A stretch of 64,000 nucleotides of DNA from Candidatus Thorarchaeota archaeon (lineage in GTDB: Archaea > Asgardarchaeota > Thorarchaeia > Thorarchaeales > Thorarchaeaceae): positions 1 through 64,000 of the forward strand of contig JAGSHN010000017.1 in assembly GCA_029855935.1 (NCBI GenBank). Direction: 5' to 3'. Positions 42,291-52,000 of the stretch are shown piece by piece; the stretch's first letter is position 1, and the number at the start of each line of letters is the position of its first letter. The translations under genes were made by a program, and so were the position numbers. Below the pieces are notes generated by a model. That model had not been told where the DNA came from. It ran no database searches and was given only the letters and a program-made list of their open reading frames with translations.

Positions 42291-44237
42291 ATGGAGGAGT
42301 ACCAATCCATAACGAGGTATTACACATTCCTCTCTGATGAGTCTCGTGACTTGGTCGAGAACATCGTGCGAGAGTCCACGAACGTCTCGGACCTGGCCAG
42401 CAGGATTACTGACTATGTCTGCAAGAACAATGTGCCCAAGGAGCTGGTGATCTTCGCCCTGCGTGTCGGATATCTAGCAAAGAGCCCTACCACATTGCGC
42501 AGACTGGCTGACCGATACGGGGACTTCCCGGAGATACGTGCTTGGGTTCTATGGGGGCGTAATGTAATGGGCCTCCATCCCAGTACGCAGGATGTCATCG
42601 ACGCAATGGACGCTGTCATTCAGAACCCGTTTGATGAGGCAATCAAGGTCGAGGCGCAAGTGCTCAAGGCAAGCATAGCTCCTAGAGAGGCTGCAGCAAG
42701 TGCCCTCGATGAGGCCTTGAACCTCTGTGAGACTAGTCCACATCTGAGACCGTTCTTGGGAGATATCATATCCCAGCGTGCCTCACTCAGGTACCAATGG
42801 GAAGAATATGAAATGGGGAGGCGTGATGCAGAGACAGCATTAGAAATGGCGGTCAAGAGCGGAGACATCATACTGCAGCTAAGCGCGCTTGTTAGCCTGG
42901 GACTCAACCTTGACGATCCACGACAAGCCGTGGCTGTGTACCTCAGAGTGGCTGACCTCGTGAACATAACAGGAGCGGAGTCTTACAAGAGTACTCTGTA
43001 CAACAACCTTGGTTTCAACTACGCCGCTCTCGGAGAGTACGACAATGCGATTCGTTCCTACGAAGCGGCAATAGAGTTCAACAGGGCAATGGGAATGAGG
43101 TCCCATACGCCTCTGATGAATCTCGCAGTTCTCTATGGGGCTGTAGGAGAACCTGAAAAGGCACTGGAGTACGCCGCGGAGGCGGTGAGGGCCATTGGTA
43201 CAGAAGACGGTAGCCATCCGGCACCTTACATTGAGATGGCCCGGGCTCTGATTCTCAATGGCCGGGTGGACGAGGCGTTCGACTATCTTGAGAGAGGCGG
43301 CCAGTACGCTATCAGGATCGACTCAAAGAAGGAGCAGGGAAGATACTACCTTGTCAGGGGGATCCTCGCTCGTGAGACCGGCAACTATTCCGAGGCTATA
43401 CGCGTCTTCAACCGCGGACTTGAGCTGGCGGAGAGCATCGGTAACCTCTATCACATCCTCCAAATCTTGTTTAACCTTGCCGAGGCCGAGCTCGCACAAT
43501 GTGCAGACAACCCCAGCGAGGAGGCAATCCTCAGGTCAGAGGGTGCGCTCTCTCGGATAGAGCAGATTGCTAGAGAGCAGGACCTCCCGGCCCTCCTGAT
43601 TCAAGTGAACCTCCTGAGGGCAGAGTTGAGCAGACTGAATGGCAACAGAGAACAGGCAAGGAGCTACCTCACTGATGCACTGGCTCTCTGCAACAGGTAC
43701 GATGTCGGTGTCCTCCGTGCAAGGGTCGAGGAGCGGCTCGGGGCTCTCGACATCAGAGAGTCCACGCCCACAATAATAGCTCGCTTCCGGTCCTTTGTCC
43801 GTCAGATTGTCGTACCCTCAGCAAGGCGGAAGAGAATCCATTTCGATGTATATGGCTGTATTGTGATGATGCGTGATACAGGACTTGAAGTGTTCTCAAG
43901 CTACGTCGACTCACGCCTGACCAGCAACCCGACGCTGGTCGCTGGTCTGATCACGGCAGTCTCAGCCTTTGCGCAAGAGCTCAGGCAGGACACAAGTGGC
44001 TCGCTGCAGTCCATCGTCCACGAAGACATCGCCGTGCTTCTCGAACACGGAGACTATGTCACGTGTGCGCTGCTGTGCAGTAGGGATGCCTCAGAGGCCA
44101 GAGTCCTCGAGCGCATCTTTCTGAAGAGATTCGAGAGGACCCACGCGGAGCGTCTGCGCACCTACGCAGACGGCGGCGTGAGCCCAATCGATGCAGGCAA
44201 GATGTTCGATGAGATTGTCGTGCAACGTGCAGGGTAG
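42291..44237 (+). CDS. TPR protein with C-terminal longin-like domain
   Basis: 648 residues. Residues 1-220 are helical; about 225-400 hold at least four TPRs (YNNLGFNYAALGEYDNAI, MNLAVLYGAVGEPEKAL, RGILARETGNYSEAI); more helices run to 500. The last 130 residues differ: a beta-hairpin (GCIVMMRDTGLEVFSSYVD), a long helix (TLVAGLITAVSAFAQEL), three strands (SLQSIVHEDIAVLLEHGDY, then VTCALLCSRD) and a terminal helix. That order resembles the longin/roadblock class and matches C-terminal domains I recall from Asgard proteins. Longins in eukaryotes act in vesicle traffic and GTPase regulation. ATG 42291 is the only good start. Function unknown; likely a scaffold. Confidence 0.75.
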   Translation: MEEYQSITRYYTFLSDESRDLVENIVRESTNVSDLASRITDYVCKNNVPKELVIFALRVGYLAKSPTTLRRLADRYGDFPEIRAWVLWGRNVMGLHPSTQDVIDAMDAVIQNPFDEAIKVEAQVLKASIAPREAAASALDEALNLCETSPHLRPFLGDIISQRASLRYQWEEYEMGRRDAETALEMAVKSGDIILQLSALVSLGLNLDDPRQAVAVYLRVADLVNITGAESYKSTLYNNLGFNYAALGEYDNAIRSYEAAIEFNRAMGMRSHTPLMNLAVLYGAVGEPEKALEYAAEAVRAIGTEDGSHPAPYIEMARALILNGRVDEAFDYLERGGQYAIRIDSKKEQGRYYLVRGILARETGNYSEAIRVFNRGLELAESIGNLYHILQILFNLAEAELAQCADNPSEEAILRSEGALSRIEQIAREQDLPALLIQVNLLRAELSRLNGNREQARSYLTDALALCNRYDVGVLRARVEERLGALDIRESTPTIIARFRSFVRQIVVPSARRKRIHFDVYGCIVMMRDTGLEVFSSYVDSRLTSNPTLVAGLITAVSAFAQELRQDTSGSLQSIVHEDIAVLLEHGDYVTCALLCSRDASEARVLERIFLKRFERTHAERLRTYADGGVSPIDAGKMFDEIVVQRAG

Positions 44238-44345
44238 GACCGACACGTGTGCAGTGGCATCTACCCTGCAGACAGTCAGCATCCCTGTGTGCTGGCCGGC
44301 TTCACCTGATGCGGAGTGCTTCGTTGAACAGCATCTTTGAGAGCA

Positions 44346-44355
44346 CTTTTTATGG
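44346..44355 (+). promoter_or_regulatory. TATA-like element of mutL
   Basis: CTTTTTATGG is centred about 56 bases before ATG 44407, implying a leader of about 30 bases; the longest-frame start at 44362 would lie too close. Confidence 0.5.
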
Positions 44356-44406
44356 AGGGCCGTGACTCGTGACCAGTGGTACAGACCAGAGGCCCGAGGT
44401 GAGAGA

Positions 44407-46209
44407 ATGGGTCGCGTTGTCAAACTCCCCAGAGATGTCGTGGCACTGATTGCTGCAGGCGAGGTGATTGAGAGACCCGCCTCGGTGGTCAAGGAGTTGA
44501 TAGAGAACTCGTTGGACGCAGACGCAACAACTATCGACATAGTCATAGAGAACGGGGGGTTCGACCTCATCTCGGTCTCTGACGACGGTCACGGAATCCT
44601 GCGCGAGGACTGCCCGACGTGCGTGAAGCGTCACTCAACATCAAAGATTCGCACGCGCGAGGACGTAGAGGCAATTCGGACCTACGGCTTCCGCGGTGAG
44701 GCGCTGGCCAGCATAGCCGCGGTGGCCACGCTGCGAATCGTCACACGGGCACGCGAGGAGGACATCGGCACAGAGCTTGTAGTCCTGAGCGGGACTGAAC
44801 AAGTGATTCGACCCGCTTCCCGGGCCGTCGGTACTACCGTCGAGGTCACGGGGCTGTTCGAACGGGTCCCTGCAAGAAGACACAGCCTGATGGGCCCAGT
44901 CGCGGAGGCGGGTAGAGTGACAGATCTCGTCCGGCGATACGCCGCCGCACGGCCTGACGTTGGTCTTAGGCTCACACGTGACGGCGAAACCCTGATGGAC
45001 TGTCCAGCGGGTCAGAAACTGAGCGAGCGCATCGTATATCTATGGGGCCACACGACAGCTGCTGCTCTTGCGCCTGTCAATCATTCGGTTGACAATATCC
45101 GGGTGACTGGCTATGTTGTCAGGCCGCCACTCTCACGTGGTAACCGGTCCCGCGAGTACGTCTCTGTCCGGGGCAGACCGATAGAGGATCTCCGGCTGAG
45201 CCGTGCCGCAGAGGCGGCATATGCCACGCTCCTGATGAGGGGGAGGTACCCGGCCTTTGTGATCGACATTCAACTACCTCCGGAGGACGTCGATGTTAAT
45301 GTACATCCGTCAAAGAGAGAGGTCCTATTCGCTAACGTTGGTAGGGTCGTCGAGGCTGTGCATCACGCCATCAGACGAGCGCTGGCCGAGGAACCAGATG
45401 CCGGCCATAAGGAGGACCTGAGCGGGTATGTCACCTCGGCCCCGCCTGAGGTGCAGCATGACACTCCGATGGCAATATCGGCAGGAGAGGCAGAGGCTGA
45501 ACCTGAGAGATCTGATACAGGACGAACAGGTCGGCTCGCCGATACCAGGACCTTTCCGACGACCATCGTGTCAGAGAGCTTGGAGGACCCCGAACAGCAC
45601 GGCCCGGAGGTGATTGACGGGCTCTTTGAGGGCGGTCTGAGAATCGTCGGACAGATACATGGTCTGTACATCCTGCTTGAAGCCTCTGACGGACTCGTGA
45701 TAGTCGACCAGCACGCCGCCCACGAGCGAGTCGTCTACGAGAGGCTGAGGCGAGAGGTGAACGAGGGCAACGTTGCCGTTCAGGAGCTCCTTGAGCCTGT
45801 TGTCCTGCAGCTGAGCCCCGATGAGATAGAACAGATACAGTCCGTGTCGGATGTCCTGCACCAACTCGGTTTCGATGTAGAGAGATTCGGGGAACGCGAG
45901 GTCATTGTGAGAACGCTTCCAGAGATCCTCGGAAAACATGCCTCTGAGACTGACCTCGTATCGCTCGTTGATGAGATTCTTGAGGTCGGAAAGTCCACGC
46001 CCGTAGAGCACTTTATGGACGAGGTTGTCAAAGTGACGGCGTGCCACAGCGCAATTAGAGCAGGGAGAACGCTCAATCACAATGAGATTGCAAGGTTGCT
46101 TGAGGAGATGGCGAAGACACCAGACTGGGACCTCTGTCCGCACGGACGACCGACCGTCATACGTGTGACAGGCAGCGAACTCGAACGACGCTTTGGCCGT
46201 ACTGGCTAA
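44407..46209 (+). CDS. mutL: DNA mismatch repair protein MutL, endonuclease type
   Basis: 600 residues. GHKL ATPase: AAGEVIERPASVVKELIENS, DDGHGI, GFRGEALASIA. The C-terminal domain keeps the latent nicking site DQHAAHERVVYE (434-445), the ACHSAIRAG block and LCPHGRP (C577), so this is an endonuclease-competent MutL like those of bacteria without MutH. It works with the MutS encoded upstream. GGTGAGAG before ATG 44407 and the TATA-like element support this start over 44362. Confidence 0.95.
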   Translation: MGRVVKLPRDVVALIAAGEVIERPASVVKELIENSLDADATTIDIVIENGGFDLISVSDDGHGILREDCPTCVKRHSTSKIRTREDVEAIRTYGFRGEALASIAAVATLRIVTRAREEDIGTELVVLSGTEQVIRPASRAVGTTVEVTGLFERVPARRHSLMGPVAEAGRVTDLVRRYAAARPDVGLRLTRDGETLMDCPAGQKLSERIVYLWGHTTAAALAPVNHSVDNIRVTGYVVRPPLSRGNRSREYVSVRGRPIEDLRLSRAAEAAYATLLMRGRYPAFVIDIQLPPEDVDVNVHPSKREVLFANVGRVVEAVHHAIRRALAEEPDAGHKEDLSGYVTSAPPEVQHDTPMAISAGEAEAEPERSDTGRTGRLADTRTFPTTIVSESLEDPEQHGPEVIDGLFEGGLRIVGQIHGLYILLEASDGLVIVDQHAAHERVVYERLRREVNEGNVAVQELLEPVVLQLSPDEIEQIQSVSDVLHQLGFDVERFGEREVIVRTLPEILGKHASETDLVSLVDEILEVGKSTPVEHFMDEVVKVTACHSAIRAGRTLNHNEIARLLEEMAKTPDWDLCPHGRPTVIRVTGSELERRFGRTG

Positions 46210-46637
46210 CCCACATGGCAATCAGGAATCAGTATGTCACAATCGACTACCGCAGCGGAGTCCGTGGGGGCCTAGGCGGAGCTGCAATCTATGTCGCAGA
46301 CTGCTTGTTGTAGAACGAATACTTTGTGAGGTTCACTGCAATAGATGCGCTTCACGCCCTGACAGCCCTGACACAGGTAGGATCCCGAGGTAAATTCGGA
46401 AGCATTGTGCGTGCAACACTGGTATCTGCGCCGATTGAAAAGACTTCTATGGTCCCCTTCTCCATTCGGAGATGGTGCAAAGATGAAAATATGATTGCTG
46501 GTCAAGTTCTGTCCTTCGCACAAGACTTGGTACTCATGTGCAGAACCCTTTTTCCCAAGTCCCTCGCAATCCCTGTGCGAAGTAGTCCATTGGAAGGTCT
46601 TCTTTGATTGCCTTCTACGAACGTGAGGATGCCAGGG
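46210..46637. other. A/T-richer gap after mutL
   Basis: Contains a few short frames, none protein-like. The base composition turns visibly richer in A+T from about here to 48,520. No repeat or RNA structure recognised. Confidence 0.35.
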
Positions 46638-46862
46638 TCATCTCTTTCCTTGGAATCGAAGTTTCTTCACAATCCACGCCTCGGCTGACTTCTTGGCCTC
46701 AGCAGTATTCCGTCCGTGGGTACTGTAGGAACGAGGTTTCTTGTGGCATTCAATCTTGCGGGCTTGGATGTAGATAGTTTCGCCTCGAATCATGTCGCCG
46801 TGGCCCAGACCTATGAATCGATCTTTGTCACTCTGGCCCATCGGCGCGAAGAACCCCCTCAC
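46638..46862 (-). CDS. Small basic protein, third gene of a three-gene cassette
   Basis: 74 residues, strongly basic, ending in a helix (TAEAKKSAEAWIVKKLRF). GETIYIQARKIEC forms a beta-type stretch. It overlaps the preceding gene by 35 bases, which with the common strand suggests coexpression, but short length and no recognised family keep confidence low. It may bind nucleic acid. Confidence 0.45.
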   Translation of the reverse strand: MRGFFAPMGQSDKDRFIGLGHGDMIRGETIYIQARKIECHKKPRSYSTHGRNTAEAKKSAEAWIVKKLRFQGKR

Positions 46863-47355
46863 TCACTAGTGTCCTTGTAATACGCATAACTTGGGCGAAG
46901 TCCAATCGTAGGTCTCGGGAAATATCCTGTGGCCATGCCTCCTGATGTTCCCGCATATACTCAATAATCATCTCTCGGGCTTGTTCGTCTTCGACGTCGA
47001 GCATATCCTCGGTGTCTTGGTCTTCGTGTCCTGTATGGCCCGTGTTGGTCAGTATCGTCAGTTGCTCTGCAATCTTCTTGACAATCTCAGTTTGTTCAGC
47101 CATCATCTTCTCGATGCGCTCCATCCTTTCTAGTATGCCTCGGTAAAGCGCACTGTTCTGCTCCATCTTCTGATGAGCCATTGCCATATCTGCCCGAATC
47201 ACCACAATCGGTCTACCAGGCCCGTACTCAGGTGCAAGTTCGTGGTCTGAGTCGTCGCTTGGCGTCCATACTCTCATTCCGGCCCACTCGTCTGTAGAAC
47301 CATAAGTCTCAATGCTGTCGATATCCTCTTCACTCAGTGGATTCTGAAACATCAT
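46828..47355 (-). CDS. Coiled-coil protein with C-terminal winged-helix-like domain
   Basis: 175 residues: an acidic N terminus, a long coiled coil (about 60-100; ILERMERIEKMMAEQTEIV), an acidic linker (DQDTEDMLDVEDEQ), and a C-terminal winged-helix-like segment (EAWPQDISRDLRLDFAQVMR followed by ITRTLVSEGVLR), of the type used to bind DNA. It overlaps the first gene of the cassette by 26 bases. A cassette regulator is a reasonable guess. Confidence 0.6.
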   Translation of the reverse strand: MMFQNPLSEEDIDSIETYGSTDEWAGMRVWTPSDDSDHELAPEYGPGRPIVVIRADMAMAHQKMEQNSALYRGILERMERIEKMMAEQTEIVKKIAEQLTILTNTGHTGHEDQDTEDMLDVEDEQAREMIIEYMREHQEAWPQDISRDLRLDFAQVMRITRTLVSEGVLRADGPE

Positions 47356-47716
47356 CAGTCACCTCATTCCGTTGTTTTTGTTCCTGCTCTTCAATTTCCC
47401 TTGCTACCTGACCAAGTATCCGTGCAATTCTCCGTACAGCTCCAAACGGCAATATGATGGTTGTATGAATCGTCCTCTTGATCCGTGGGGGCCCCTCGAA
47501 CGCAGTCTTTGAAACTCTCGGTTGAAGGCCAGTGCCGGCTGCAACAATCTCCTCCTCTTTGACTTGTTCTACAGGGACATCGTTGTAGAATGCAATCTTC
47601 AGGTGATGCGGCCATTGGATGTACGTCCTTACACCATTGGCATAGACCTCTCTATGATCCTCAGTTTGCTCATAGTCGATTATGGCGACTATTTTCTCGG
47701 CCTTCTCCTTCTCCAT
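47330..47716 (-). CDS. DUF3467-like small protein, first gene of the cassette
   Basis: 128 residues. VYANGVRTYIQWPHHLKIAF followed by a C-terminal TIILPFGAVRRIARILGQV resembles the DUF3467 plan (YANxVxVxxxPxDFxLxF, later strand plus helix). The family has no assigned function. ATG 47716 has a TATA-like block about 42 bases upstream. It heads a set of three overlapping genes in an A/T-richer segment. Confidence 0.6.
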   Translation of the reverse strand: MEKEKAEKIVAIIDYEQTEDHREVYANGVRTYIQWPHHLKIAFYNDVPVEQVKEEEIVAAGTGLQPRVSKTAFEGPPRIKRTIHTTIILPFGAVRRIARILGQVAREIEEQEQKQRNEVTDDVSESTE

Positions 47717-47753
47717 TCCGCGTGCCTCTAGAGAAACTCTTTGCGATTGGACT

Positions 47754-47763
47754 GTCTTAAGTC
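47754..47763 (-). promoter_or_regulatory. TATA-like element of the three-gene cassette
   Basis: Minus-strand GACTTAAGAC, centred about 42 bases before ATG 47716. Confidence 0.35.
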
Positions 47764-48520
47764 TTGTTCATAGGATACTGTCGCATCAATGCGTGCCAAT
47801 CATTCTCGCTGTTGGTGGCCCCTCATAACCACCATTGCAGAATAGTTTGCTTGGTTGACAAGCCAAGGTGAGAATTCTGCTACCTCAACTCGCGTACCAT
47901 TGACTCGGCACGCGAAACGCTCCTGACAGAATGAGAGAAACTCTGACGGAACCATCCGCCAAGGCCAGCAGAAGAACAGTGGGACCAACTCGTGCAATTG
48001 ATGGTCACATCATTTCCATCAAAGTCAGGATTCGGGATGAGAGAGCCAGGTAGGTATTCCAGATTCAGAGTTCCCTATGGGGACTGTTCAAATCATACTT
48101 CCAGAAGAGTTCAATGTATGAATGGACGGAGAATCTCAGCACAGCCCTGTGCTCAGGCTCGCACGTACTCAGGGGTCGTGAGCTGGTCGCTCTCGCGTTG
48201 TGAGAAGATTGTTTGCTGCGCCCTAGTACGTTTCTATGTCCTTCATACTCTGAGGAACGTTCTCGCGGCACTCTTGCCAATGTCAGTCGGTCTGGTAGAA
48301 CAGATTGCAAGGACTTGAGACTCAACCTCGGGAGAATCCCGAAATAGGAGAAATACTGTGACTGGGCATGCTCCGAGAATATGTTCATCCAGACGGTGGG
48401 AATCTCCACTAGCATTGGTGCTCGGCACAAGAATGGTTCACTCAGAGTATGCGAAGACTTTTACCTAACTATGAGAAGGAATAGTATTGTGCTGTTTCAG
48501 CAGAGAGGAGAAGTGGTGAC
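47764..48520. other. Gap with possible gene remnants
   Basis: Minus-strand frames at 47800-47997 and 48065-48430 have some protein-like stretches (for example VLPDRLTLARVPRERSSEYE) broken by stops and frame changes, as in decayed genes. None can be assigned. An AGAGGAG sequence at about 48503-48509 serves the next gene. Confidence 0.3.
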
Positions 48521-48925
48521 GTGAGCACCACATGGTTCATTGCAAAAGAGTATCTGAAACGACTGGATGTGTCCTTTGAGGAGAGAGGGAAAAAGACGTT
48601 CACACTGTATCCCGTGGGAAAGACTGAGACCAAGGAGATTGAGGTATTTCCGGGCGCAAACTGGATCACCCTCACCACGCGATTGATCGACCTGAGCCAG
48701 CTGCCAGCCAAGAAGCGACGCGAGCTCTGTGACAAGGTACTGCGTGTGAACGCGGCACTTGCAGAGGTGAGCTTCGGCATTGACAGAAAGGACTACCTCG
48801 TCATCCGCAACGCAATCCCGGTCACCGGAATAAGCTACGATGCTTTCAGCTCAATCTATGAGGCGCATCTCAACGGCATTCGGTTTTTCCAGAAGAAGCT
48901 CTTGCCACAGGTCGTCAAGGAATAG
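48521..48925 (+). CDS. YbjN / type III secretion chaperone-like small protein
   Basis: 134 residues. An N-terminal helix, a beta-meander (KTFTLYPVGKTETKEIEVFP, then WITLTTRLIDL), a helix (KKRRELCDKVLRVNAALA), two strands (EVSFGIDRKDYLVIRNAIPV) and a long last helix. This order is that of the YbjN/T3S-chaperone-like fold; archaeal members have no known role. The GTG start is preceded by AGAGGAG about 11 bases upstream. It converges with the giant surface-protein gene. Confidence 0.65.
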   Translation: MSTTWFIAKEYLKRLDVSFEERGKKTFTLYPVGKTETKEIEVFPGANWITLTTRLIDLSQLPAKKRRELCDKVLRVNAALAEVSFGIDRKDYLVIRNAIPVTGISYDAFSSIYEAHLNGIRFFQKKLLPQVVKE

Positions 48926-48957
48926 GAACGCCCCTCAGTCGCAGAAGGAACAGAGAG

Positions 48958-48963
48958 AAAAAA
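48958..48963 (-). terminator. Oligo-T terminator of the first giant surface-protein gene
   Basis: Minus-strand T6 about 50 bases past the stop at 49015, the usual archaeal form of intrinsic terminator. Confidence 0.4.
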
Positions 48964-49014
48964 TAGCAAGAGAGGGGGAGCAGAAGGACTGGCCCTCAAC
49001 TCCCATCCGCTCTA

Positions 49015-52000
49015 TTACCTTCTTCTGCGTAGGACGAGCACGACTATGATCACCAAGACGGCTCCCACACCAAGGAGGAGTACCGTCGTCTCTCCGCCGA
49101 AGGCGATACCTGATCCTCCAGTCGTGGGTATGGATGTCTCGGTAGTCATAAGGCCACCCCTACCGACGGTGTACGAGTAGGTCTGTGACTCGTAGTAGCC
49201 GCTGGCAGTCGACACGCCGACCTTGAGGTAGACGGTCGTGCCATCCGGAAACGGTGGTACCGAACCAGTGTAGGTGGATGGCCCGGCTGATGACATCTCT
49301 ACCGCCTGCCAGTTCTCCCCGTCAGTGCTGTAGTACAGTGTGACCGAGTCGACCAGCTCAGTGGAGTATATCTCAATGTATACTGTGACCGTGTCGCCCT
49401 CGGTGGGCAACGCCGGGTCAATGCTCAGGGCACCGAACGTGACAGGCGATGGTCCGACTACAGATGTGCCACGAGAGGAGACGTAGCTGATGAACACCGG
49501 GTCCTGATAGACACTGTAGCCGTCCCACTCCGGGAACCCGATGCTCACCATATACATGCTGCTGCTGAAGCTCCACGCGGTGGCAGACATTCCGTTGTCG
49601 GACTCGTATGCGTGCTCGAAGGTGCCCAGCGGGGTGGTGTAGCTCACGACATCATACGGGGCGGAGAGGTTCTTGCCCCAGTCGTACGTCGTTCCGCCCA
49701 TTATCATCTCCGCGAAGCGGGCACCTGCAGTCTCAAGCTGGAAGGTGTCAGCGGCGACAGTGCTCTCAGTGTCGGTAAAGCTACCGTTGGCCTTGAACGC
49801 AAAGTCCGCAAGGTTCACCTCGGAGAAGTAGTTCAGTGCAAGGCTGCGATTCTCAAGGTTCCTGCGTCCGCCAAGGAGGTCAACGTCCCAGTTGCCGACG
49901 TAGTTGTCGACCTTGATCCTCGCATGGTTGTTGATGTCCTCTGTCACGTTGGCGCAGAAGTGGACGAGAAACGACAGCTCATCAATCGTGACCCGAGTTG
50001 GTCGCTCGTCAAAGGTCCGCAGATCGCTGCCAGTCACCACACCAGCGTACCAGTCCCAGTAGCCGTACTGGGAGAACGGGAATACTGTGCCCGTGACGTT
50101 GAAGAAGGTGACACCCCACGTCACCTCGTCTGTCAGGTTGAGATGCAGGTGGCCCGTGTCATTGTAGTCACCGTAGCCATAACCCGGAGTGACGAAGTCA
50201 ACAGCGTCAACGGAGTCCGGAATGAGGTAGTGCGTTAGCTCGCTGCTGGACGGGTTGTTCAGGTCAACCTGCATCAGCCCGTCGTTGTTGTCGTCCTCCC
50301 AGATCATCAGGCCTGAGAACTCATAGTGGACGCCGACGCCAAGCCAGTGCTCCACCTCACCCTCAGTATAGGACGTGCCGTAGCTCTGATCAATGCCGAA
50401 GCTCAGCCAAGTCCAGGTCTGGTTCTCCTCTGAGATCCAGTCCCAGCCCTGCTCCTGGGCCTCAGCGAGGATGTCGTCCCAAGTCACATTATTCACCATC
50501 CACGCAATGCCCCAGTAGCCAGGTGCGGGCTCACCGTCAGGTGACAACACCGTGTTGCGGATCTCAGTCATCTCGGTAGAGTTGACCGGGCTCATATCGC
50601 TGGCGTGGTACCAGTAGAACGTCTCATTCCACTTGTACGACCACGCGAACATGTCGACACCCATCCACGAGTTGACGAACATCTCGTCGCCAAACTGTGA
50701 GCCATTGACATCCCACATCAAGTTGATGTCCATATACTCCCACTCGTGCGACCACGTGTTCGTTGATGAGTAGACCTCAAGGACATAGTACTGGTCACCC
50801 TGCGTATTGAGGTCGCCATCAAGGTCGAGAGCTCCCGTCTCCGGATCCGTGGTCCAGAGTGACAGACCCCACAGACCGTAGTCGGGAGCACCGTATACGA
50901 GGGTATCCACGTTCTTGTAGAGGGTGCTCCGTATGGGCTCCGGGCCATACACGACGGGGTGACCCCACACTGGTACCCTCCGGTAGATCGCCTCCCACTT
51001 GGCGGTGGCATTCACGGGTGTGCCCATGTAGGTGAAGTTGTAGATGGTCTTTGCGTCGAAAGTATTCACCATGTAGAGACGGTCACCGGAGTACGTCGCG
51101 TTCAGGACTACGTAGGTGGCTATCGTACCCTGATGGACCTCATGCAGATAGTATCTCGTGGAGTTCAGGTCAAAGTAGTAGAACGTATCGTTGGTTGTAT
51201 GGTAGAGCTCGACCTTGTACGTGTTCACGACGTCGAGGTCATAGCCGCCGCTCTTGTACTCCCTGCCGTCGAGTGACCACCACACATAGTAGGAGATGTT
51301 GTTCTCCTTGAATACGGTCGGCCACTCATCGGTGGACAGGAAGGTCGTACCGTTTGGTGCGAGGTACTCGAAGACGACCATCAGCTGGGTCGAATTGACG
51401 ACCCAGACGGTACCGTTGAGCAACTTGAGCAGGTTCGTCTTGTTGTCATACGGCTCAAGGTACGCATCGTAGGCCACCGTATCCACATGCGTGAAGGTCA
51501 GAGTGTCATCATAGGTGCCAAACTTTGAGGTCTTGCCAATCTCCTGTGGATCCCAGATGTCGGTGCCATTGGCCGTCGCATGGGTCAGCAAGAGCTCGGT
51601 GACCGTATAGTTGATGGCATCGATGGTGACATAGTTGTTCGCCCCGTCCCAGTGGACTGGATAGAGAGTGTCATTGTACATCAACGACTTCTTGGTCGGA
51701 ACAACTCCGCCCTGTGACTGGAAATGGTTGAGATCCCAGTCCGACTGTCCGCCTGCACCGGGGTACGGCATCTCGTACTTGATACCATCCTTCTCGTAGT
51801 ACCAGAAGTTGTGCTGATACGCATCGACGAGGCGAATCCACTGGGAGTTGTACTCTCTGTACCAGTAGTATTCTGGCGCGCTGATCCGGTAGCGTGTGCC
51901 ATCGATTGTTGCATAGTACTCCTTGGTGTCAGTGTCGTAGTCCACGCGGTAAAGTGTGCCATTCGTGTCCGTCATATAGTAGCACTCGTCACGGCTGGAC

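Noticed and set aside
48065-48430. Minus-strand 121-codon frame in the gap before the YbjN-like gene
   Set aside because: Competing frames of similar quality and no recognisable family; at most a remnant.
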